Source: Colivivens sp963640465 (GTDB lineage Bacteria; Bacteroidota; Bacteroidia; Bacteroidales; Bacteroidaceae). Taken from it: DNA of 64,000 nt. The stretch lies in assembly GCA_963640465.1 (NCBI GenBank), contig CAVHYP010000004.1:5798-69797 (forward strand), written 5' to 3'. Position 1 is the first letter of the stretch. Every line of letters begins with the position of its first letter. Made by a program: the position numbers and the translations under genes. This document shows, in pieces, positions 8,503-16,929 of the stretch. The notes under the pieces were generated by a model. That model saw only the letters and a program-made list of their open reading frames with translations, was not told the origin of the DNA and did not search any database.

Positions 8503-8606
8503 GTTCTTTGGTTTATTGTCACTCTTGTTCTTTGACTTATTGTCACTCTCGCATTGATTGTTCTGTCTTGTTCTTTGAGTTATTGTCATTTTTGCATTGA
8601 TTGCTC
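8503..8606. repeat. Short degenerate tandem repeats between convergent genes
   Basis: GTTCTTTG followed by TTATTGTCA starts at 8503, 8527 and 8570, and GCATTGATTG occurs at about 8551 and 8594; the spacings are 24 and 43 bp. The 274 bp between rho and the next gene hold only this and the terminator. Confidence 0.7.
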
Positions 8607-8637
8607 GGCCCTACTCTGTTATCTCGCTTCTGCAGTC

Positions 8638-9258
8638 TCAGTCAACGAGTTTTTTGAAAATCTCCTTCACGTCTCTGCCTGCATGTTTTGCTTCCTCCAT
8701 CTTCTGACCGTTGGCAATTGCCTCTTCCATCTCTGGTGGAGTGTAAGTCTTTCCGTTGATTCGTCTCACCACACCTTTCGTGTAGCATGGTGTGCCGTTG
8801 GAGTTGAAATAACTCATATATTCCTCTTTCTCTCCTTCCTTATAGTTGCTGCTCTCAAACTTCTTGGAAGCATAAATCAACATTTCGGTCCGATTGTCGA
8901 AAAGGAATTCTTCATTGTAGCGTTGTGAGTTGATGTTGTACGTAAGCCTCACGAAGTAAAGTTTCCATTCGTTCTTGTTGCCGACAGGTGAATAGTAGAA
9001 TTCATATCTCTTGATTTGCGTGCGTCCTTCGGCAGTCACTTTTCTGATGTCGATTGCCATGGAATTGTTGGTTTCGTTGTTCATCTGACTTTCTTCCACC
9101 CATCTCACACTTTCCTGATATTGTTGGTGGATGCTGTCGATTCTGGTCTGCTGATTTTTGGTCTGGGCATTGGCTGTGATTGTCATGACGCACAGTGCTG
9201 CGCCGATAATCGCCGATGATGAAAATCTCTTGGGGCTTGTCCTGAAAATTGCTTTCAT
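8638..9258 (-). CDS. Exported protein of unknown function
   Basis: 206 residues with an N-terminal signal peptide of about 35 residues ending near ANAQ. I do not recognise a family. The mature part is hydrophilic and predicted by eye to be mixed alpha/beta, with a KRYEFYYSPVGNKNEWKLYF stretch in the middle and a Glu/Lys-rich C-terminus (MEEAIANGQKMEEAKHAG). It has one internal Cys and no lipobox, so it is probably periplasmic. An in-frame ATG at 9258 is chosen because a -7 element (TACCTTTG at 9284-9291) puts the transcription start near 9277, ruling out a longer N-terminus. It stands alone, convergent to rho and divergent from glnS. Confidence 0.75.
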   Translation of the reverse strand: MKAIFRTSPKRFSSSAIIGAALCVMTITANAQTKNQQTRIDSIHQQYQESVRWVEESQMNNETNNSMAIDIRKVTAEGRTQIKRYEFYYSPVGNKNEWKLYFVRLTYNINSQRYNEEFLFDNRTEMLIYASKKFESSNYKEGEKEEYMSYFNSNGTPCYTKGVVRRINGKTYTPPEMEEAIANGQKMEEAKHAGRDVKEIFKKLVD

Positions 9259-9283
9259 ATGCTTTGGTATAATCTCTTTTGTG

Positions 9284-9291
9284 CAAAGGTA
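9284..9291 (-). promoter_or_regulatory. -7 element for the exported protein at 8638-9258
   Basis: Minus-strand TACCTTTG. A GTTG lies 22 bp upstream, slightly outside the usual spacing. Confidence 0.55.
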
Positions 9292-9342
9292 GATGAAATA
9301 AATGTTCGGACCACAACTTTCATCGATTTTTTGCAGCGTCAT

Positions 9343-9373
9343 ATTGTAGATTGGTGATAATTTCGTATCTTTG
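9343..9373 (+). promoter_or_regulatory. glnS promoter
   Basis: ATTG at 9343-9346, 19 bp, TATCTTTG at 9366-9373. The expected start near 9380 decides for the ATG at 9423 and against an in-frame upstream start codon at 9390. Confidence 0.75.
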
Positions 9374-9422
9374 CATCTAATAATGTAGCGTGTTTAATAA
9401 CATTGAAATCAAAGACAATACA

Positions 9423-11150
9423 ATGAACATAGAAGAGAAGGAAGGACCAAAAGCGGAATCCGTAAGTTTTGTAGAGGAATTAGTAAGGAACGACCTTGAA
9501 GAAGGAAAGAACGGTGGCAGACTGCAAACCCGTTTCCCTCCTGAGCCGAACGGATATTTGCATATAGGACATGCAAAGGCAATATGCATGGATTTCGGTA
9601 TCGCTGAAAAGTACGGCGGTATCTGCAACCTGCGTTTCGATGACACCAATCCTTCTAAAGAGGATGTGGAGTATGTCGATTCCATAATGGAGGACATCAA
9701 ATGGCTCGGATTCAAGTGGGGCAACGTGTATTATGCATCCGATTATTTCCAGCAGCTGTATGACTTTGCCATACGTCTGATAAAGGAAGGCAAAGCATAT
9801 ATCGACGAACAGACATCTGACGAGATTGCTGCCCAGAAAGGAACACCCACGCAGGCAGGAACAAACAGCCCGTTCCGTGACCGTCCGATTGAGGAAAACC
9901 TCGATCTCTTCGAGAAGATGAACCGTGGAGAGATTGCAGAAGGAGCAATGGTTCTGCGTGCAAAGATTGACATGGCACACACCAACATGCTGTTCCGCGA
10001 CCCGATAATCTACAGAGTGAAGCATGTGCCCCATCATCGTACCGGAACCAAGTGGCACGTCTATCCGAACTATGATTTCGCACACGGACAGAGCGATTTC
10101 TTCGAGGGAGTGACACACAGCATCTGTACACTAGAGTTTGTTCCCCACCGTCCGCTGTATGACTATTTCATCGACGAACTGAAAGAAAACAAAGACCTCA
10201 ACGACAACCGTCCGCGACAGATTGAGTTCAACCGATTGAATCTGACCTACACCATGATGTCGAAGCGCAAACTGCTGGCTCTGGTACAGGAAGGCATCGT
10301 CAACGGATGGGACGACCCGCGCATGCCGACTATCTGTGGAATGCGGCGCCGTGGCTATAGTCCCGAGTCCATCCGCAACTTCGTGAAGATGATAGGCTAC
10401 ACCAAGTACGATGCACTCAACGACTATGCAATGCTTGAGGCAGCAGTGAGAGATGACCTCAACAAGAAAGCAACACGCGTGGCAGCAGTGCTCGACCCAG
10501 TGAAGCTTATAATAACCAACTATCCCGAGGGGAAGACCGAAATCCTCGATGCCATCGACAATCCCGAAGACGAGCAGTCGAAGACACATAAAGTGACATT
10601 CAGCCGCGAACTTTGGATTGAGCGTGATGACTTCATGGAAGATGCACCGAAGAAATTCTTCCGTCTTGGTCCGGGAAAGGAAGTCCGCCTGAAGAACAGT
10701 TATATCATCAAGTGTAAGGAAACCGACTGCTGCAAGAAAGATGCAGACGGAAATATCGTGGAAATCTATGCCGACTACATACCGGAGACAAAGACCGGAG
10801 AGGCAAATGCCAATATGAAGATCAAAGGAAAAACCATCCACTGGGTAAGTTGCGGTCATTGCGAGAAAGCCGAGGTACGACTCTACGACCGTCTCTTCAT
10901 GGTTGAGAATCCAGCTGCCGAGGCAGAATCCACCGGCAAGGATTTCCGTGAACTCATCAATCCCGATTCGTTGAAAGTAAAGGACTGTTACGTGGAACCA
11001 TATCTGAAGGAATTCAAACCACTCGATTATCTGCAGTTCCAGCGCATCGGTTACTTCACGCTCGACAAAGACTCAACACCCGATCATCTGGTATTCAACC
11101 AGACAGTGGGACTGAAGGACAACTGGGCGAAATCAAGCAAACAAGGTTAG
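9423..11150 (+). CDS. glnS: Glutaminyl-tRNA synthetase
   Basis: 575 residues, class I aminoacyl-tRNA synthetase charging tRNA(Gln) with glutamine. The HIGH motif is PEPNGYLHIGHAKA near residue 40 and the KMSKS-type motif is MMSKRKL near 278; the GlnRS-type catalytic domain is followed by the two beta-barrel anticodon-binding domains. Presence of GlnRS implies direct charging rather than the amidotransferase route for this tRNA. It is preceded by its own promoter and followed at once by a 22-bp repeat array; its last codons already resemble a repeat unit. No operon partner is evident. Confidence 0.97.
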   Translation: MNIEEKEGPKAESVSFVEELVRNDLEEGKNGGRLQTRFPPEPNGYLHIGHAKAICMDFGIAEKYGGICNLRFDDTNPSKEDVEYVDSIMEDIKWLGFKWGNVYYASDYFQQLYDFAIRLIKEGKAYIDEQTSDEIAAQKGTPTQAGTNSPFRDRPIEENLDLFEKMNRGEIAEGAMVLRAKIDMAHTNMLFRDPIIYRVKHVPHHRTGTKWHVYPNYDFAHGQSDFFEGVTHSICTLEFVPHRPLYDYFIDELKENKDLNDNRPRQIEFNRLNLTYTMMSKRKLLALVQEGIVNGWDDPRMPTICGMRRRGYSPESIRNFVKMIGYTKYDALNDYAMLEAAVRDDLNKKATRVAAVLDPVKLIITNYPEGKTEILDAIDNPEDEQSKTHKVTFSRELWIERDDFMEDAPKKFFRLGPGKEVRLKNSYIIKCKETDCCKKDADGNIVEIYADYIPETKTGEANANMKIKGKTIHWVSCGHCEKAEVRLYDRLFMVENPAAEAESTGKDFRELINPDSLKVKDCYVEPYLKEFKPLDYLQFQRIGYFTLDKDSTPDHLVFNQTVGLKDNWAKSSKQG

Positions 11151-11154
11151 AACC

Positions 11155-11243
11155 GCAGGAACAAGAATTGCATCAAGCAAGGACAAGAATTGCATCAAGC
11201 AAGGACAAGATTTGCATCAAGCAAGGACAAGATTTGCATCACT
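11155..11243. repeat. 22-bp tandem array after glnS, about four copies
   Basis: Units containing ACAAGAATTGCATCAAGC or its A-to-T variant start at 11161, 11183, 11205 and 11227, exactly 22 bp apart. The array follows the glnS stop codon directly and fills more than half of the gap to the next gene. Confidence 0.9.
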
Positions 11244-11311
11244 CATATACAAATGACAGCATCAAGCGGATGCAGCTGTAGAACTACGCAGAAATAATCA
11301 CACATTATTGA

Positions 11312-12796
11312 ATGGAGAACGAAGATTCAAAGGAGTTTGAGCAGATATTGAAGACCTACGAGGATTCAAAGAAGCAAGGCAAGACCTGCTATTTGGATTC
11401 AGAGAGTTTTTCGGACATCTCCGAGTATTACTTCCGCAATGGAAGAATACAGGAGGCGTTGGAAACGGCAGAGGTAGGTCTTGATATCCATCCGGACAAC
11501 GCCTATCTGAGAATAGCGAAGATTAATGCACTCATCTGTATGGATCATTTCGAGGAAGCAAGAGAACTGCTCGTCGGTCTTGACCCGGAAGAAGAGTTCG
11601 ACGTGTATTACTTCGAAGCAGAACTGGCCATTGCGCTCGACAACGACTTTGAACGTGCGAATGAATATTTCAAACTGTGGATTGATGCCGACCTGGAGAC
11701 TTTGGACTTGTCCGTTGAAGAGGACAAAAACCGTTTCAAGGAAGACCTAACTCATGTCATGGATATATTCACAGACTTGAAAAAGGAGGGCGACGATGTG
11801 AGTCCGTTTATCCGCGAGTGGGTGGATGTCTACGTGGAGAAATGTGGTCCGCTTACTGGCGACGACTATGATACGGAAGTGTCGAGTGTCTGCCACGATG
11901 AGAATATGATTTCAGAGGAAGTCAATCTTTTCACCCAATTCCTTGACAATAATCCGTACATGAAAGACGGGTGGTCGTATCTGGCTTCGCTCTACAATTT
12001 GCTTGACAATCCGGAAGATGCTCTGAATGCTGCCGAATTTGCTTTGGCAATTTCTCCCGACGATGCCACTGCCTGGGCTACCAAAAGTCTCAGTTATCGG
12101 CTTTTGAACAATTATGCAGAAGCAGAAAAGGCTTTGCGCAAGTATCTGGATTTGGGAGGCGACAAATTCCATAATGTTGACCTTGCCGAATGTCTGGTGT
12201 ACCAGGACAAGAAGGAAGAGGCGCACAAGTGTCTTGAGATTGCAGAGCAATATGCAGATGAAGTCGAGGACAAAGACGAGCAGGCAAGAGTCAGAATGCT
12301 CATATCCAGCATCTATTTTGAAGGCGACATGCTTGATGATGCAATGCGGATGACAATCCAATCGTTGGAATATGACAGCAAGTCGGTGGATTCCATTTTG
12401 CTCAAAGCTGCCATCCTGTTGCATATGGGAAGCTCTGCGTATGCTTTCGACGCATTCAACGAGGCAATCGATCTGTCGGACCAATCCCTTACTGTGATTA
12501 TGAGGGCAGGTTTGGAGTTCTATGATGTGGGGCAACTGAAGGCTGCGGCTTATTTCCTTGAAAAGGTGGTCAGGGCTGGAAAGAAAGACCCTTGTCAAAT
12601 CCATGCCTATGTCTATTTGGCTGTCTGTTGTCTGAAGTTGGAACGATTCGACGAATTCTTGCTCTACTTGCGTCGTGCATGCTGGTTGGTCCCCGAGGAA
12701 GTAAGGCTGGTTTGGCCTGAATTGTTGAAAGATGTTGAACCTACTGATTATTTTAAGGTACTGAAGCAGACGCTTGAAAAGGAAATATCAAAATGA
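11312..12796 (+). CDS. Tetratricopeptide-repeat protein
   Basis: 494 residues, no signal peptide and no membrane segment, so cytoplasmic. About ten degenerate TPR helical pairs span the protein; the clearest read NGRIQEALETAEVGLDIHPD near residue 50, DNPEDALNAAEFALAISPDD near 230 and NNYAEAEKALRKYLDLGGD near 265. It is very acidic. TPR arrays act as protein-binding scaffolds; no catalytic domain is present and the partner is unknown. It lies 33 bp upstream of phoH, so co-transcription with the phoH-purC-menG-aroE chain is likely. Similar long TPR proteins occur next to phoH in related genomes as far as I recall; that is not verifiable here. Confidence 0.85.
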   Translation: MENEDSKEFEQILKTYEDSKKQGKTCYLDSESFSDISEYYFRNGRIQEALETAEVGLDIHPDNAYLRIAKINALICMDHFEEARELLVGLDPEEEFDVYYFEAELAIALDNDFERANEYFKLWIDADLETLDLSVEEDKNRFKEDLTHVMDIFTDLKKEGDDVSPFIREWVDVYVEKCGPLTGDDYDTEVSSVCHDENMISEEVNLFTQFLDNNPYMKDGWSYLASLYNLLDNPEDALNAAEFALAISPDDATAWATKSLSYRLLNNYAEAEKALRKYLDLGGDKFHNVDLAECLVYQDKKEEAHKCLEIAEQYADEVEDKDEQARVRMLISSIYFEGDMLDDAMRMTIQSLEYDSKSVDSILLKAAILLHMGSSAYAFDAFNEAIDLSDQSLTVIMRAGLEFYDVGQLKAAAYFLEKVVRAGKKDPCQIHAYVYLAVCCLKLERFDEFLLYLRRACWLVPEEVRLVWPELLKDVEPTDYFKVLKQTLEKEISK

Positions 12797-12829
12797 ATCG
12801 ATGCGCGCTAAAGTAATCTGAGACGGAAA

Positions 12830-13861
12830 ATGATAGAAAAACATATAGTTCTTGACGATATCGACTTGTTGACCTTCTATGGGATCAACAACTGCAACAT
12901 ACAGATAATAAAGGCACTTTACCCGAAGCTCCGCATTGTGGCACGCGGCAATGTGATGAAGGTGCTGGGCGATGAAGAGGAGATGTGCTCGTTTGAAGAG
13001 AACTTCCATAAACTGAGGGAGTACTGTGCCAAGTACAATTCCCTCACCGAGGAAGCCATCGTAAGGATAGTCAAAAGCGACGGACTGCAGAACGGTCCTG
13101 ATGGGGGCGACAGTTCTGCCATCTGCTACAGCATAAGCGGAAAGGCAATCGTGCCGAGGAGCGACAACCAGAAACGGCTGGTGGACGACTACCAGACGAA
13201 CGATCTTCTTTTTGCCGTTGGTCCTGCCGGTTCTGGAAAGACATACGTAAGCATTGCACTTGCTGTGAGAGCATTGAAGAACAAGGAAATACGCCGCATC
13301 ATTCTCAGTCGCCCTGCAGTGGAGGCAGGCGAGAAGCTCGGTTTCCTTCCAGGCGACATGAAAGAGAAGATTGACCCATATCTGCAACCCTTGTACGATG
13401 CCTTGCAGGACATGATTCCAGCGCAGAAACTGCAGGAATACATGGATGTGCAGACCATTCAGATTGCACCGCTAGCATTCATGAGAGGACGTACCCTCAA
13501 CGATGCCGTCGTCATTCTCGATGAGGCGCAGAACACCACTCCGCAGCAAATCAAGATGTTCCTCACCCGTATGGGACACAACACCAAGATGATTGTGACC
13601 GGCGACCCCACACAAATCGACCTTCCACGCTCCGTCCGTTCCGGACTTATGGAGGCAATGGACGTGCTCGAGGGTGTGAAGGGCATAAGTTTTATCCAGA
13701 TGGAAGAAAAAGATATCGTGCGCCATAAGCTCGTCACCCGCATCGTGAATGCATATAAGGAATACGATGCGCAGAGAGAGGCACAGCGTGATGCACAAAG
13801 AGAACTCAATCATATTAATTTACATATAGAAAATGAAGACGCTAACACAGACAGACTTTAA
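12830..13861 (+). CDS. phoH: PhoH-family ATPase
   Basis: 343 residues, the YbeZ-like size class. Walker A is GPAGSGKTYVS near residue 130 and Walker B is VILDEAQNTT near 229, with a downstream GDPTQIDLP motif typical of the family. The N-terminal 110 residues resemble the KH-like region of YbeZ proteins. PhoH/YbeZ proteins are thought to act in RNA metabolism and ribosome maturation with YbeY. The C-terminal tail (QREAQRDAQRELN) is charged. The gene overlaps purC by 29 bp, so the two are translationally linked, with purC starting inside its last ten codons. Confidence 0.93.
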   Translation: MIEKHIVLDDIDLLTFYGINNCNIQIIKALYPKLRIVARGNVMKVLGDEEEMCSFEENFHKLREYCAKYNSLTEEAIVRIVKSDGLQNGPDGGDSSAICYSISGKAIVPRSDNQKRLVDDYQTNDLLFAVGPAGSGKTYVSIALAVRALKNKEIRRIILSRPAVEAGEKLGFLPGDMKEKIDPYLQPLYDALQDMIPAQKLQEYMDVQTIQIAPLAFMRGRTLNDAVVILDEAQNTTPQQIKMFLTRMGHNTKMIVTGDPTQIDLPRSVRSGLMEAMDVLEGVKGISFIQMEEKDIVRHKLVTRIVNAYKEYDAQREAQRDAQRELNHINLHIENEDANTDRL

Positions 13862-14780
13862 CTTTCCTGGTCAGAAGAGTGTTTACCACGGAAAGGTTCG
13901 TGATGTTTACAACATCAATGATGACTTGATCGTAATGGTTGCTACCGACCGTATCAGTGCTTTCGACGTAGTATTGCCAAAGGGTATCCCGTTCAAGGGC
14001 CAAACCCTCAATCAGATTGCATCCAAGTTCCTCGATGCATCTGCACAGGCAGGAATCCCAAACTGGAAACTGGCTACACCCGACCCAATGGTTACAGTCG
14101 GACTGAAGTGTGAGGGCTTCCGTGTTGAGATGATCATCCGCGGTTATCTCACCGGTTCTGCATGGAGAGCCTACAAAGAAGGCGAACGCACACTCTGCGG
14201 CGTGCAGTTGCCCGACGGAATGAAGGAAAACCAGAAGTTCCCACATCCAATCATCACTCCTACAACCAAGGCTGACGAAGGACACGACGAGAATATCTCA
14301 AAGGAAGAAATCATCGCACAGGGCATCGTGAGCAAGGAAGACTATGAGGTGATGGAAGAATACACTTACAAGCTCTTTGAACTCGGCACAAATATTGCAG
14401 CCGAAAAGGGACTTATCCTTGTCGACACAAAATATGAGTTCGGTAAGCGCGACGGTAAAGTATATCTCATCGACGAAGTCCACACCCCCGACTCTTCACG
14501 CTACTTCTATGCAGAAGGCTACGAGGAGAAGTTTGCCAAGGGAGAACCACAGCGCCAGCTGTCCAAGGAGTTTGTGCGCCAGTGGCTCATCGACCACAAC
14601 TTCATGAACCAGCCCGGACAGGTTATGCCTGAAATCACTGACGAGTTTGCTGCTTCCATCAGCGACCGCTACATTGAACTCTACGAGCACATCACTGGCG
14701 AGAAGTTCTGCAAGGCAGAGTCCGACGACATTGCATCAAGAATCGAAAACAACGTGACTGAATGGCTGTCGAAGCGATAA
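13833..14780 (+). CDS. purC: Phosphoribosylaminoimidazole-succinocarboxamide synthase
   Basis: 315 residues, the longer SAICAR synthase form (E. coli PurC is 237). It joins CAIR and aspartate with ATP in purine synthesis. Visible motifs are GKVRDVYNI near residue 20, the substrate-binding MIIRGYLTGSAWR near 100 and LVDTKYEFG near 200. The start overlaps phoH by 29 bp and the end overlaps menG by 19 bp, so this four-gene chain is tightly coupled although the products belong to different pathways. Confidence 0.96.
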   Translation: MKTLTQTDFNFPGQKSVYHGKVRDVYNINDDLIVMVATDRISAFDVVLPKGIPFKGQTLNQIASKFLDASAQAGIPNWKLATPDPMVTVGLKCEGFRVEMIIRGYLTGSAWRAYKEGERTLCGVQLPDGMKENQKFPHPIITPTTKADEGHDENISKEEIIAQGIVSKEDYEVMEEYTYKLFELGTNIAAEKGLILVDTKYEFGKRDGKVYLIDEVHTPDSSRYFYAEGYEEKFAKGEPQRQLSKEFVRQWLIDHNFMNQPGQVMPEITDEFAASISDRYIELYEHITGEKFCKAESDDIASRIENNVTEWLSKR

Positions 14781-15502
14781 AACCATACAGTTCCGGTACA
14801 TCAAAGAGAAAACAGGTGGAGGCGATGTTCGACAATATCGCCTCTACTTATGATGCATTCAATCATGTGCTCTCGTTGGGAATTGACAAGTTGTGGCGCA
14901 AGACAGCCATCAAGACCATCCGCACCATCCATCCTTCACATATCTCGCGTGTGCTCGATGTGGCAACCGGTACCGGCGACCTTGCCCTGCAGGCATACAA
15001 GTCACTTCATCCCAACGAAATTCTTGGTTGCGACATCTCCGAGCAGATGATGAACGTGGGACGCAAGAAAGTGGCAGATGCCGGACTGGCCGACAAAATC
15101 AGGTTCAGCCATGAAGACTGTTCCGACCTGTCGTTCAGCGATGAGGAGTTCGATGTTGTCATGTCTGCTTTTGCCCTGCGCAACTTCGCCCACATCGACA
15201 CCTGTCTGAAGGAGATGTATCGTGTGCTTGCCAAGGACGGTTGCCTGGTGGTCATCGACCTCTGTGCTCCGCGCACATTCCCCATGAAACAAGTGTTTGC
15301 CGTCTACAATCGCTACCTCATGCCGATGGTGGGTCGCTTGTTTTCCCACGACAAGAAAGCATATAAATACCTGCCTGCCACAATGGTGGCAATCGAGCAG
15401 GGAACACAAATGGCACGCCACTTCAGCGAGGCAGGTTTCCGCAATGTGACCTACAAGTACCTTGCGTTTGGCATGTGCTGCATGTACACTGGCAGAAAAT
15501 GA
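14762..15502 (+). CDS. menG: Demethylmenaquinone methyltransferase
   Basis: 246 residues, UbiE/MenG family, the last step of menaquinone synthesis using S-adenosylmethionine. The family N-terminus MFDNIASTYDAFNHVLSLG is clear, followed by the SAM-binding motif VLDVATGTGDLALQ near residue 64 and the NFAHIDTCLKEMYRVLAKDG segment. As Bacteroidales use menaquinone, MenG is the better name than UbiE. It overlaps purC by 19 bp and aroE by 4 bp (ATGA). Confidence 0.95.
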   Translation: MAVEAIKPYSSGTSKRKQVEAMFDNIASTYDAFNHVLSLGIDKLWRKTAIKTIRTIHPSHISRVLDVATGTGDLALQAYKSLHPNEILGCDISEQMMNVGRKKVADAGLADKIRFSHEDCSDLSFSDEEFDVVMSAFALRNFAHIDTCLKEMYRVLAKDGCLVVIDLCAPRTFPMKQVFAVYNRYLMPMVGRLFSHDKKAYKYLPATMVAIEQGTQMARHFSEAGFRNVTYKYLAFGMCCMYTGRK

Positions 15503-16239
15503 AGAAATACGGATTGATAGGGAAGACACTTGGACATTCATTCTCCAGGAAGTTCTTCACAGAGAAATTTGCAGCAGAAGGCATCGATGCCGTCTACTCC
15601 AACTACGAGATACCTGAAGCTCAGGATTTTCTCGATGTAGTGAAAGACAAGGATTTGGTAGGGCTCAATGTCACCATTCCCTACAAGCAGGATGTCTTGA
15701 AGATGATGGATTCGCTGAGCGAGGAAGCCCGTAGCATAGGTGCAGTGAATGTGGTGAGGATTGACCACAGCAGCCACACGCTGAAGGGATTCAACACCGA
15801 TGTCATCGGATTCATGAACTCCATCAAGCCCCTGCTTCAGCCCCGCCACACTGATGCCCTTGTGCTTGGCACCGGAGGCGCATCGCTTGCCATAACCTAT
15901 GGCCTCCACAAATTGGGACTCAATACTCTGTCCGTCTCACGCACCAAGGGTGAGGGTAGGGTCACCTACGATGAACTCACTCCCGAGCTGATGGCGAAAT
16001 ACAAAGTAATCGTCAACTGCACTCCGCTAGGCACTTTTCCCAATGTCGACGAGTGCGCAGCCATTCCCTATGAATGTCTCACCCCAGAACACTTGCTCTA
16101 CGACCTTGTGTATAATCCCGAGGAAACCAGGTTCCTGCGGATGGGACGTATCAGTGGTGCTGTCACCAAGAACGGCTATGAGATGCTCGTCCTGCAAGCC
16201 ATTGCCTCATGGGAGATTTGGAGCGGACTAATTGACTGA
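15499..16239 (+). CDS. aroE: Shikimate dehydrogenase
   Basis: 246 residues, somewhat shorter than E. coli AroE (272). It reduces 3-dehydroshikimate with NADPH in aromatic amino acid synthesis. Visible are the substrate-binding GHSFSRKFF near residue 11, VTIPYKQ near 58 (catalytic Lys), GFNTDVIGF near 98 (catalytic Asp) and the nucleotide-binding LGTGGASLA near 123. The ATG at 15499 overlaps the menG stop as ATGA and starts directly at MKKYGLIG; a longer start would add residues that do not fit the family. It closes the operon and is followed by the 42-bp repeat array. Confidence 0.95.
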   Translation: MKKYGLIGKTLGHSFSRKFFTEKFAAEGIDAVYSNYEIPEAQDFLDVVKDKDLVGLNVTIPYKQDVLKMMDSLSEEARSIGAVNVVRIDHSSHTLKGFNTDVIGFMNSIKPLLQPRHTDALVLGTGGASLAITYGLHKLGLNTLSVSRTKGEGRVTYDELTPELMAKYKVIVNCTPLGTFPNVDECAAIPYECLTPEHLLYDLVYNPEETRFLRMGRISGAVTKNGYEMLVLQAIASWEIWSGLID

Positions 16240-16304
16240 ACCAGGCTCTGCTGCAGCAATCATCCGCTTTATTTTAGTAACAATCCCAAACAATGCCGAC
16301 AGAT

Positions 16305-16655
16305 ACCAGTCATGCAAAACCTTCATTCGCATTGAAAAATAGGTATTGCGTGCATGCAAAACCTTCATTCGCATTGAAAAGTGGGTATTGTTTGCATGCA
16401 AAACCTTCATTCGCATTGAAAAATAGGTATTGTTTGCATGCAGAGCCTTCCCGACGACTGAAAAAATGCCATTGATTGCGATCAGAGCCTTCCCGACGAC
16501 TAAAAAAATACCGTTGATTGCGATCGGAGCCTTCCCGACGACTAAAAAATGTCGTTGATTGCGATCAGAGCCTTCCCGACGACTAAAAAAATGCCGTTGA
16601 TTGCGATCAGAGCCTTCTCGACGACTAAAAAATGTCGTTGATTGCGATCAGAGCG
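16305..16655. repeat. 42-bp tandem array of two related unit types
   Basis: Type A units (CATGCAAAACCTTCATTCGC core) start at 16311, 16353 and 16395, with a hybrid at 16437; type B units (CAGAGCCTTCCCGACGAC core) start at 16441, 16483, 16525, 16566, 16608 and 16649. The period is 42 bp, twice 41. Both types share a CCTTC, six to ten bases, GAAAAA or TAAAAAA framework, so B looks derived from A. There are no unique spacers and no dyad repeat, so it is not a CRISPR array. Open frames read through it as 14-residue repeats, but I see no start signal or other sign of coding. Confidence 0.9.
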
Positions 16656-16689
16656 TGCGTGGAATTGTGATATGTGTACATACTATATA

Positions 16690-16765
16690 TAGTGCAATGC
16701 GAGCTAATGCCAGAGCTCCATCGTCTGAGCTTTGGGAGAAAGCTTACTCCTGCAGTCCGGATGTA
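16690..16765. repeat. Decayed single copy of the 87-bp dispersed repeat
   Basis: GCGAGCTAATGCCAGAGC, then ATCGTCTGAGCTTTGGGAG and AAGCTTACTCCT follow the same order as the intact copies at 25394-25540 and 63523-63610, with many substitutions. No gene is visible in 16656-16929. Confidence 0.6.
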
Positions 16766-16877
16766 TTCTATATATTATATAAGGTGTGAGGGAAATCATT
16801 ATTGCGGCTTTACGGGTTGACGTGATGAAAAATGACGGATAATCTGTGGTTGCTCAATGTCAGATGAAAAAATCTTC

Positions 16878-16885
16878 GTACCTTT
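16878..16885 (+). promoter_or_regulatory. -7 element of the DUF1846 gene promoter
   Basis: TACCTTTG, with transcription expected from about 16892. A GGTTG lies 25 bp upstream, too far for a good -33. This start site excludes an in-frame start at 16846 and supports the ATG at 16930. Confidence 0.6.
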
Positions 16886-16929
16886 GTGTCTCGTATTATA
16901 AAGACTCTCAAAAACAAAACATAGACAAA

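Noticed and set aside
16293..16475. 14-residue peptide repeats on both strands
   Set aside because: They arise because 42 is divisible by three; no start signal, promoter or downstream continuation supports coding.
16305..16655. CRISPR array
   Set aside because: Units are contiguous 42-bp repeats with no unique spacers, no conserved dyad and no cas genes in the window.
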